From a virus: 44,669 nt of DNA. The stretch is taken from the IMG/VR virus record IMGVR_UViG_3300023179_000183, positions 1 through 44,669 of that record; one strand, written 5' to 3'. The notes below the pieces were generated by a model. The model made no database searches, was not told the origin of the DNA, and was given only the letters and a program-made list of their open reading frames with translations. Positions 27,701 to 35,800 of the stretch are shown here, piece after piece; positions within the stretch are counted from its first letter, which is position 1, and every line of letters begins with the position of its first letter. The position numbers and the translations under genes were made by a program.

Positions 27701-29842
27701 GGAAATGTTTACTTAGACGGTACTCGAGTTTTAGAATTAGTAAATTATGCCTTAATTGATAGTGCAGGTATTGTTGTCAGTGCAGGTACTCATACTATTG
27801 ATATAGTTGCTACTAATGTAGGAGGACCGGGCAGTGTAGCATTTACAATAGAAAAAGCAATATTAAATGGTGGCGGCGGCGGAGGTGGAGGTGGTGGTAA
27901 AGTGGGTGGACGTGGACAACTTAATCTGACTAAAATGGATAGAGCCAGTGGAGGATCAAATTATATTAATACGTCTTTAGTCATGCCATTGGCCAATGTA
28001 ATTGGTCGAGAAGGTGATAAACGCATTCGAGGGTTACCTGGTAGCTATAAAGTATCGGGTTTCGACCCAGAATTACCGTTTGAAGGTAATAGCTATCTAG
28101 GACCAAATAATATTTCAATGGTTAGTAGTGTTTACACAGGTGGTAGTGGTGGTTTTCCTTACTTGTTTACAACACCATTGACTGGAGTTGTTAATAGAAA
28201 TGATTTACCAAACAACGGACAAGATGGTCTAGTTGTTATAAAATATCGTAAACCTAAGATTTATCAAGAATTCGTACTATATGAACAAAAATATGAATAT
28301 AGTAAAGGTAGTTTTGCAAGTTACACAGAAGCAGCCACAGAAGCTGCAAAATATACAAGTGCAACACCATTTTTAATTCCTGGCACAAATTATTGGAATT
28401 ATAGGATTTTCTTTAATACTCATATATACGCGGTTCCTGCTAAACCAGATGCTTATTTTTATGAGGAGTACGTTCCCGGTCTATATAGTAATTTAAGCAT
28501 AGCTTCTAAGCCCAGCACTGTTAGATTTATGGCGCAAACTAAAGATATAAATGATGGAACCGTAGTCCCATATTTAATAACTAGTACAGCTAACCTACAA
28601 TTATTAAGTCCTAATACAGATCCTACGGGTAATTTAACTATTCAATCTAATAGAACTTATTTTGATTTAGCTCTGATCAATGACAACACTGCAACTAATT
28701 CAAATGTGACACTGACATTATTTGGAACTGGATGCCTTAGTAATGCCAATATTACAATAATGGTTGTTCCGGCAGGACAGCCTTCAGGAAATGCTTTATA
28801 TGGATTTAATAACTGTAATGTATTGTCTGGTAATGTAGGATTACCGGCTATTCAGGGTAGACCGGTCGAATTGCCGGAATTTTTTAGTACAAAGAGTCAA
28901 GTGGAAGTCAAAGATTTTTCTGTTGACGTAGCAACGTCGTATGAGAAGTACAGCAAATATGTAACAGAAAGTTCAACTGTTCCACTGGCTCCTACATTCA
29001 ATGAGGCTACAAATTTTCAACAATATAAAGAAGTGATTGATTTTGCCTACAGGATGAGTCCATTGAAAATAGACCAATGGCAGGTAGGATCGGGGCCTAT
29101 TCCTGAATATAATTTTAATCAAACTGCAACCGGAGAAAATGCTCTAGTACTTGATACGGATCCATGGGGCAATACCAAAGTTATATGGGAAACTAGAGCC
29201 AGCGGTGATGGAAATGCCGACGGTGGTTGGAATCATAATTATTTTGCAATTGATAACAATAAAACTTATAGAAGTACAGTATGGGTAAGAAGAACTAGTA
29301 CTACTAGTGGTGGTGTAGTGTATCACGGATTGTTTACAAATGGTAGTGCTGCAACTTATCCTAATCCTTATTATCCGTCGGGTAGTGTTATAAGATTAAC
29401 CGATGGCCTGTCGGAAGGGAATCCTTATTGGGATTATGCAAGTGCATCTACTTATGATCATAATGTTTGGTATTTGCTTGTAGGATATATTTTTCCTGCT
29501 GGTTATCCTGGATCAGTTAGACATCCAGAGTCGGGTGTATATACTCGTGGACAAGGAAAAGTATTTGAAAATAGGGGAAATATTCCTCAAGATGGTCGAT
29601 TCCCTAGCAATGCTACTCAAGCTATGCAACGTTGCTATCATTATTACTGTTCAGATTCTACTACAACCATACAATTTGCTTACCCTAAATTTGAAGAAGT
29701 CACTAGAAATATTCTACCTATTAGTATCATGCTTGAATTTCCTCCTTATGAAATACCTCAAATGTATAATAAGGCCTCTACTAAGTATGTAGTAGCACGT
29801 CGTAAGACATGGCCAATTTTATGGAATAGTAAAGGGGGATAG
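18785..29842 (+). CDS. Giant modular adhesin/fibre protein (3685 aa)
   Basis: One uninterrupted 11-kb frame. Domains in order: beta-propeller/NHL-like region (about 236-409, NRLIVPDSNHQRLLVFNDL); nidogen-like sheet (about 549-669, YNSINVSTNGYLTFGN); beta-sandwich modules; about 21 repeats of 30-32 residues (1613-2265). There follow a SUEL-type galactose-lectin-like domain (about 2609-2707, VEFASFGLPEG, HASGSLSIVKNILLGCTGN, GRVKRLTVSATV) and a glycine-rich domain (from about 2756, closing at DGLVVIKY near 3150). The glycine-rich domain is interrupted by a PA14-like module (2936-3026, YVFAGSVDDKGNVYLDGTRV). The C-terminus is a carbohydrate-binding-like domain (3403-3642). Together they suggest a multivalent receptor-binding fibre. 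AAGGA lies 4 nt before ATGATG; the second ATG (18788) has better spacing. Domain calls are by eye; SUEL and glycine-rich are the strongest. Confidence 0.8.
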   Translation: MMFTSLSSCIPATLVTTTYSSLNSHELDIDSNVSISINGNFTTQRPIQINQGDVVRAQIISPPLYLGYNFYEYSIDGVPSVFAVVNRNNFTATVKTKDSKLKWFNYIASNPEISFYQSPEKFPTRKLVGYGSDFIDVAKLHIILDPANAFINFYSTTYEFICKIKLPAGPIDYKQIVRTSPIGQYRQDLIVLVNNGKLYKIIFDRQFYESQEFIPAVTPFFNLNDLPFQQDLPNGGTFLDAARNIFLKRLLPVVMALDTDETTIWIAGSNIICVLNHNFTLITQFNIPDEEINSICCFLNGAVVTTKSQKLIHVSSSGIVQLFTSSVLGTPSNYNNRLIVPDSNHQRLLVFNDLSGSFTVWSTPDFLPAYARTFFNVLYVTGHDSIYSLKYVADDVYQSLKFTKKVTVVSAVGNSVIGYHYLEKYTTSDLTGIKKIAPIEFEPRRGSITHVGTKPIQVYLLGEPGVVPVPGPYTTVWVNGLENEPINHNDYVGVSIKALIPGVMRSCVVIGDQAIDYTIETETSKRQIDNLSTITNLNLLQSPFNSNLIPSVGNLSFGTTSINLPSYFTVYKKRYNSINVSTNGYLTFGNNFSTNSINTINGLNQDAIYAIREPLYQGLPINNVDPLNITTGTLTTNEIPGVYWKINEYIDFTELRIKWIGTAQKFYPLGNTIPMAANVSTTYKLPTGLYNNFNVNDYISGNSIITSTRVVSTSFYTGLFRIAAVDSLNNRYYLRSTDLVENYTEIFYSNNYVGYVLSNSNTISSGPLMLNKPGIRTILLDTHCASQFVSPFTMIRCESILVNSYHFLVEPINTNEITIPFNAIRSNNTDRIYVDASVAPVVTINSTLYSSGSVPANTRLVDKGSIFRQVTAEKNVTLVANNSILSANLNFANCEFPVSVTYSVTNFLGNADFFSQPLSGNFVVNNFSASITYTANSLIEVAAQTINLEIKANLIPNVTSTITFTQGINGNLLSTGTDTQNSSFTEYYLTFNNNVISDISETYSFKTTEVEFASSSNPVNEVQFINSTGYIDFVDNHITIGNTSASLNVNSRVQIEGSFAIVDTSTSVNLGEPILFKSNNSAPTVSYEVGLFYSNLFQYVEISYSNTVIATSNIGIDSTTTSNIIIPGNTSNMSYLFSSFRVSGMFIYQGTGSFVENAQPNDLRMPRMFKVSSSDLSELHYELLLDSKVSIGANVFLSMDYGYIEHNGIFYNGFGNQSLVKENDFVKLIIPFNTTQRAISPIFTIGDLQIALPSVPEAIYNTYVQNNILYINQPTYTIVTGTCTILYTGDYFIPDYYVGPFAYKNNLIFKRTRAGITTVITGRNHSFVSGDIITVENLRTSLRKYDYRDVVIVGPESLRISFRTNSDPVFNNFEYPILDQPFVRYFKGREIVDDGNVIVVEGIPAYITSNITLTSNSGIINGNLLLNIPNVEFIVDGNILYSQPTVTNISTGSNLSLQRVVTSYFESNVVVYQLQKDIDQSNVYIPIGQWPINNRLIPNIGIQDVISTSIKNNLNQQFLTSTENKSIEIAKEFYQGRVITEIDLSGQKEFSQTVMENSILQDIYENSTIFSFALDDSSRYSTEFSFTILEDSLLKYTFFKGGQIEGEYVQPSTLSNQTIDNPDSVIRYSLFNIGPVDGEYLVSPTESGQTIDDPDSVIRYSLFNIGPIDSEYLGLPTESGQTIEEPDSVIRYSLFKIGPIDSEYLGLPTLSNQTIDDPDSVIRYSLFNIGPIDSEYLGSPTESGQTIEEPDSVIRYSLFKIGPIDSEYLGLPTESGQTIEEPDSVIRYSLFNIGPFGMEYLQPYSELFNYIDSSDFIQYSLISVSPFDADYLKQYTELLNYIDLSDNNIQYSFISIKPIEGQSLGFPTQSDQTIDKVFVISPTVFSNTIEEDYLVPYTELLNYIDLSDNNIQYSFISINPIDGQYLEPQTRLLKSIENDRVISYTSLNGIINEEYVEPQTRLLKSIENDRVISYTSLNGIINEEYVESQTRLLKSIENDSVISYTSLIGNIEGDYVEPYNQLVRTIFNDSVISYTSLIGNIEGDYVEPYNQLVRTIFNDSVISYTSLIGTIEGEYSESSTGLLMSIIDPDSVISYTSLIGNIEGDYVEPYNQLVRTIFNDSVISYTSLIGNIEGEYSESNTKILKSINDPDSVVAYTSLIGNIEGEYSESNTKILKSINDPDSVVAYTSLIGKIEGEYSESNTKILKSINDPDSVVTYTSLIGKIEGEYSESYIGLEKTIGEPDSSVQYTILDIGKIESDYLELRSELVITNKNKSYAFPTAINLTNDSSYTNRHDSIVLYLNFEKYTKNDSYIADTEFIKTILTDSIKNSLNFVRHLPHDNVLTLNFVTYYVNELNMNLENYVPIDTSTNTFSTEFVLQENTPEVTLPLYDTTVNLETNVEFLWHPLLKENLPFSIIMENENELYHRHESLTRIMPFYRIDPHFLIRNSEPINDFKNIGYEKDYIPYLETTSSSFDVDMNFYSVPNLDSLEMTLPFSLIKENQPKIYINYEGLAVSQLDSVPVRMAGEKLMSPIDSVKSKIDSIQNKINYIIYNRMIPNFYQVKDIIRSQSWELLQENHQSYSDIKSNGSYDPTIRFFAVNKVWSRYEKDISLTKSVIEGNVLYLETPPGYVFSSVEFASFGLPEGSDGAYSINPNAHASGSLSIVKNILLGCTGNIAIPATEQRFGNLSTPGRVKRLTVSATVAPATRYKYQHYPTLIKQGNITVFNDEVIHYFTNNTTITFPQDTEIEIIAVGGGGGGGGGESTISVGGGGGGVVSGKYTARASIPLNIWVGGGGGGGYPFSGSGGQGLGGRNGGGGGGRAGKEGTSGGGGGGGGYSGVSLTNGTFLLVAGGGAGGGGGLEGTADNVPATGGGDQIAGTNPSGAMDGTPGSDYVFAISSGVGSQKLFNLIDPGLSGSPNYRSYQPQYGDYLIEYGVWELESSETIFSRSYSVNFPTTDTYVFAGSVDDKGNVYLDGTRVLELVNYALIDSAGIVVSAGTHTIDIVATNVGGPGSVAFTIEKAILNGGGGGGGGGGKVGGRGQLNLTKMDRASGGSNYINTSLVMPLANVIGREGDKRIRGLPGSYKVSGFDPELPFEGNSYLGPNNISMVSSVYTGGSGGFPYLFTTPLTGVVNRNDLPNNGQDGLVVIKYRKPKIYQEFVLYEQKYEYSKGSFASYTEAATEAAKYTSATPFLIPGTNYWNYRIFFNTHIYAVPAKPDAYFYEEYVPGLYSNLSIASKPSTVRFMAQTKDINDGTVVPYLITSTANLQLLSPNTDPTGNLTIQSNRTYFDLALINDNTATNSNVTLTLFGTGCLSNANITIMVVPAGQPSGNALYGFNNCNVLSGNVGLPAIQGRPVELPEFFSTKSQVEVKDFSVDVATSYEKYSKYVTESSTVPLAPTFNEATNFQQYKEVIDFAYRMSPLKIDQWQVGSGPIPEYNFNQTATGENALVLDTDPWGNTKVIWETRASGDGNADGGWNHNYFAIDNNKTYRSTVWVRRTSTTSGGVVYHGLFTNGSAATYPNPYYPSGSVIRLTDGLSEGNPYWDYASASTYDHNVWYLLVGYIFPAGYPGSVRHPESGVYTRGQGKVFENRGNIPQDGRFPSNATQAMQRCYHYYCSDSTTTIQFAYPKFEEVTRNILPISIMLEFPPYEIPQMYNKASTKYVVARRKTWPILWNSKGG
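23621..25579 (+). repeat. About 21 tandem coding repeats of 30-32 residues
   Basis: Residues 1613-2265 of the giant protein. The first six units (to about 24196) are 32 residues with core PDSVIRYSLFNIGPIDSEYL. Later units are mostly 30 residues with cores SVISYTSLIGNIEGDYVEPY or SVVAYTSLIGKIEGEYSES. Units 24572-24661 and 24662-24751 differ by a single base. A 90-bp unit starting at 24842 recurs at 24932 and, after an intervening unit, at 25115. Unit phase keeps the frame throughout. Confidence 0.9.
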
Positions 29843-29844
29843 AC

Positions 29845-32800
29845 TTGTTAATAGTACCAAATCATCATGTAATAGTTCCTAAAATACATGATTTGTACTT
29901 TTACATGCCTTGGAAAATTACGACTCTGGAAGATACCGGGCGTTACGAAAATGCTCTTAGAGTAGTAGCTCCTTACCTAAATTTTATAGATTTAAGATTT
30001 GATGTTAAAATAATGCCGTTTTTGGAGGTCTACGAAAATGAGCATCGTCCCTATAAAGGCTACAGAATAATTAACATCGGAGGATACTATCATAATATCT
30101 ATCCAAAAAATAAACATATATCTCATGTAGGGTTGCCATGGAGCGAATATAATTTTAAAAGTAATCAATTACAATACTCAGAAAAAGAACACGAATTATT
30201 ACAATCTTTACCTGCTCCGGCTGTATTTTTAGATAATACAGACAAGCAAAGTTATCCTGGCACCGGCCCAACGGTCCAATCAAAAGGTTATTGGAATGAT
30301 TTAGGACCAGGTAAACATAATGCTGTGGTATTAGGAACCATTGATATAAAGAGCGACAATCGATTGACCATGGCTTCCATGTGCGTAAGTGGTTATATCT
30401 ACAAACAAATCATAACTGCAAATGAATTAGGTGGACCAGTCTGGGGTACTAATCCCTACACCGATGACAGCGATTGGGGACGAGCAGCAGTACATGCAGG
30501 TTTAATGAATTTTAACGAAACTGCTGAAATAACTTTTAGTATACTAGGCTATCAATCTAGCTTTGCTGGAAGTCTGCAAAACAATGTACTTAGTTCTGCA
30601 TTTTCACAATCATGGTGCGGTATACAACTTAGTAGACCGTCTACAAGTTCAACTTGTATTCCTGGAACAATACTAAGAAAAACATTAACAGGAAGAGTAC
30701 ACGGAAACGTAGTTTACGGAAAAAACCCCTATACCGAAAACAGTGATCTAGAACGAGCAGCAGTACATGCAGGCGTTCTAGTAGAAGGTGTAACAGATAT
30801 AGTTCAAATACAAACTGTTGGTTTGTTGAATAATTATAATGGTACCGAATCTAATAAAATCACAAGTCTTTCGACTACAAATAATGTATGCGGTGTAATT
30901 CTTAGCGCAATATCAGATTATAAAGATGTTGGTATTTGGATAAACGGTCAGCCTATAAGACATTTTTATACTAAAGGTATAACATTAGCAATAGTTGATC
31001 AAAATACTTACGAATGTAAATTTGTTAGTACATATGATACAGAAGCAAATATTAACAACGGTATAGTTAGCAGATTAAATTCTGTTTCAGATGGAAATAT
31101 TGTCATACTGTTGGGATTAGATAGGACCACTATTACTGATAACCTAAGATCAAATTTGATATCAAAATTTGGCAGCACTTTTCCTAGTGTGTGGAATAAC
31201 AAAAATTATTCCTATTTATTTTTAGGATATGGCAATATAGCTAAACCTCCTACAGAGGCACTTAGTTATGACTCGCCCATAGCTAGAAATTTTAATTTAA
31301 TTTCAAACAGTAATATTGTAACTACAAGCACTGGTATCTCATTTACAGGTAGTTTTTACTATATGGGTATTAATACTCATGCCTGTGATTTCCCAATGGA
31401 CATGACAGCCGAGGTATGGTTCTACATGACGGAACGTCCCACTGATTGGGTACGTTTATTTGGTAAAGGCACAGATACGGATAGTCCATCTACTGCTACT
31501 AAAAGAAATTGGGGTTTGTGGTTACGTGCAGGTGCAGATCAATTATTATTTCAAAGGTACAAAAATAATGCTGCTACAGCAATAAACTTAACCAAAGATT
31601 TTGAATTTCAGACCAATAACTGGTATCACGTGGCTGCTGTAACAGTTATTAATACGCATCGATTATTTATTAATGGCTTAGAAGTAGCGTCTACATCAAC
31701 TGCAGGGCCTTGGGATTTGGGAACGAGTCCGTACACAGTAGGTGGTACAAGTTATCATCAAAAATTTAAAGGAAAAATTAGTATAGCAAGGGCCTGGGGC
31801 ACAGCAAGAACAGTTGATGAAATATTTAATTTGTATGATGTTTATAGATTAAAACATACGCTAGTTGATGCAACCAATTCAATGAGCGAAGCTGGCGGCA
31901 CTTTACATTTTACCAGACTTATCGATAATACATTTAATATTATTCAAGATACTGTCACTGATCCTCTTCCTGAATCAACCGGAGATTATAATAAAAAAGG
32001 ATTAGTAATCAGGTTTAATAACATACAACCCTATGATTGGTATTCACTACATTTTACTCCTAATAGACAAGCACCTAAACAAACGTCTAACGTACAGATA
32101 ATCCTACCAACTGCAACTCCGCCTATACCACCATATAGACTTTATAATTCTAACGCTTTTTTAACAGTAGCTAATGTAATAACAAATGAAAACGACGAAT
32201 TAACATTTACATTCAGACTAAAACGACTTAGTATAACATTACCATCGGGCGGTTCGAAGACTTATTATTGGAAGATTATGCCACTTAATAATGTAGCTAA
32301 TGTGACTGATACGGCATTAGGCACTGTAAACGATGATTTTTTGTTTTTTGAAGGAAATTTAGTATTAGATGATTCAACGGTTATTAACGGCTATGCAACA
32401 AAAAACTTTATTGTACGAACCTTCCTAGATGTACCAGAAGATTTAGAATATTATTTTGTTAACATTTATGAAAGTCCTGCCGATAGATTAAAACAGGCAA
32501 ACATAGTTATTAGTTCTCCTATTATTACAGTAGTACCTATAGGTTACGTACCACCTATTACAATCAGTACAACAACTAGTACAACAACCACTACAACAAC
32601 TTTGTGTAAGTTGCCGGCAGGTACTGTTAGTTATAATTCAGTGATAAAACGTAATGTGTTAGATAGTTTATATTCGGAACCTGTTGCTGTAACTCAGCCT
32701 TTGTGGGGTTACGTTAGACCAACTAAAGATCGTCGCGGGTTACTTTATGTTCCTTACAGGAATTTTCAAGGTACAGACGTGTTTACTTATACCATGGTAA

Positions 32801-35800
32801 CTCAACATGGACAAATAGCACCGCCTAAAACAATTACAATTGATGTACATGCTCCTGCGCCAATGACTACTTATGAATTAGTCTGTGAGCCCTGTGTTAC
32901 TTATGCAGGGGCCAGATGGCAAGCAAGCCTTACTACTGTAAATGTCCCTCCTAATTCGTATATTCCTTTTAGATTTTTAGGTAATATTTCGTCGTCGGAT
33001 TTTAATTCTACTATAAGTTACAATGTAGAAACAGAAATTGATTTCAATGCATTAAACGGGCGTTTCTATATGGTTTTAGATACAGAAACAAGTCGTAGTA
33101 ATGTTTGTAAATCAGATCTGATTCTACAGATTGCCTATGATAAAGAGTTTAAGTTTGAATTTTTTACTATAAATCTTAATAATAGTCCTAAAACATTTTG
33201 TAAAGTTGATATAAAACCAGTGACACTAGCACTAACCGCAAATGTTAGTTGTGTAATAGAAGGTAATGTTGTAGAATTTTGTCTCAGTCAATCTTTTGCT
33301 AATGCCGCAGAACACCCAATAATAGATGGAACAAAATACGATTATATTATCAGTCGAAATACAGTTTCTCTCACTAGTGATGATTTAAGTCCGGCAGTTG
33401 ATTTTAACTATGGTACTTTTGTTATGTACAATCAAAAGGCCTGCATACAATTTACTGCTAATCGAGATAATATACCAGAATCGGATCCTCCAGTCAATGG
33501 CATTGAGCGATTAACTTTAAGATTGGCCAATAGCGAAAACCTAAAGGCTAATGTCGAAATCTGTGATACCAGTCCGGGATTTTGGAGTTTAGTTGCGAGA
33601 AATCCTGAAGTTAATTGTGATGAGCCCTTAAATTTGGTTTGGACAGCTCCTACTACTGCTGTTCCTAGTACGGTTAGTTGGTTCGCGGTTGATTTTGCTA
33701 GCAACATTAGGTATACAGGAAAAGGTGTTGACGAATACGATAAGGGTTTTGATAATAATTTACCCGTTAATAGTACATCGGGATCATTAAGTATTCCTAT
33801 ACAAAGGTTTTTTGATCCTGAATTACCGGCTAGATTACAGGTTATATTAACTGATGATGCAATTAATACCACCGAACGAGCACGTAGTCAACTATTAACT
33901 ATAAATCCTTGTCCTACTACAACTACCACTACAACCACCACCACTACGACCACTGCGACGCCTATACCGGTAGTAGATGATAATTTTGCGAATCAATGTT
34001 TTCCTAACTATAGTATAACAACCATAAATCCCACCACTAAGAGCGTCGAAGGTTGGATAATTGTCAGTGAATTAGTAAAAATGGACGGACAGTCTACTAT
34101 TCTTGGTGCTCCCACCCCGCCCCATCCGGATAGGTATTCTGGTGGACTTAGTCCGGGTGATACTGCTGATCTGACTTCGGATCCGAATCCGGTAACTCCA
34201 TTTAGTATGGATGTGTATTTTGAAGCCGGCGATGCTAGCAGATCGCAAAATTGGTTGACTGTGGATTTAGCAGGTACCAGTTCGCTACCTTATGGAGTAT
34301 TACGTGGGCCTTATATTGTAAGCGATCGGGCAGTGAATTTTGGTGGTGGAGATATAATTACATTTTTGTATAATGCAACTGCTACACTTGACCACTATGA
34401 TATTATAGTTTATTTGCAAGATATCTATGTTCCTAACAAGCAAATAGTTATCCTGAACAGACAAGGGTCAGGTACAACTGGATGGACAAGGTTTAATTAT
34501 CGTGTAAATGTGGCAGACTCGGGAACCTATCGAATAGTTTTTGTAAATGGTAGTTTTGATGCAACAGGAAGAAAGGGTTTGGGCGCCAAACTGCAAATTA
34601 CTTGTATAGACACCATTCCTTTAGCCAATCAACCCGTTACTACAACCAGTACCACTATTTTTACATGTATATTTGGCCAAACAGAAACAAAATTAGTAAC
34701 TGGTAGATCAGTGGGCGGAACAGTTTGGGGTAGTAATCCTTATACCGAAGATAGTGATTTTGGAAAAGCCGCGGTACACGCAGGTTTACTACAGGTAGGA
34801 GAAACAAAATTAATAGAGTTCAGGAAGTTTGGAATACAAGGTAATTTCACTGGATCAATGGCCAATGGCATAATTACCATGCCATATGTTCAAAGTTTTT
34901 GTGCGATAATAATTAGTTTAGGCACAGCACCTTCAACAACCACTACTACAATATCCGGTGGAGGGGGATTTACAGGAACAACCACAACCATAGCATCAGA
35001 AGGCGATCTTACTGTTGTTTTATCTATTGCACCCGACAGTAACTATCAATGTGTGCCAATAATTGGTAGTCCTGGGTCGGGCCAGGCTCGTGTAAAATTT
35101 AGAGCTACCTTTAGTCGTCCATTGGATTTGTACAAAAAGCCTACCGAAACAAGTCAACAGAGTTACAGTTGGACATTTTTTAATTTTGGTTTAGAAAGAG
35201 AAAATAAACCGCCTGTTATGGTTAGTAATCATCAGGTATTTGACTTCGAAGCCTATTATTACTATGTAAATCCTACATATAATCTTACAATCCCATTTGG
35301 TGCTGTGCAGTCGCGTACTACAGATGGATTGTTAAAGTTAAATCAAGTAAGTAATGTATTAAGTATTCCTAATTGCGGTGTTCCTACCACTTCTACTACA
35401 GTAGGAATACCAGTTATGACCTGTCAAGCAGTACCATCTTCTCTCACCGCAGACACAGTAAGTAACTCAAATATTTACTGGACATCGACCCATGCCACCA
35501 AAGTAACAGCCATGGTTGACGGGAAAGACGCTGGATCCATTGCTTTAAATGGTGCTTTTAATTTTGGACCTTTTAATAGCAGTCAAACTGGTACAAAAAC
35601 AGTTAAATTTACAGCGACCGGTCCGGGGGGTTCAACAACTTGCACATTAAACATTCCTGTTATCGCCCCGACTACAATAAATGCTGGACCCCCGAGAACA
35701 ACCACCACTACCACTCAAAGAATAATAACAACTACCACCACAGCAGCAGCCTCCTATCCTACATCTGGAAAATTGACAGTATCGACACTTTATGGGTTGT

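Noticed and set aside
18785-29842. Possible frameshift or assembly fusion in the 11-kb gene
   Set aside because: The frame is continuous, domain borders are in phase and composition does not change abruptly, so a single gene is the simplest reading.
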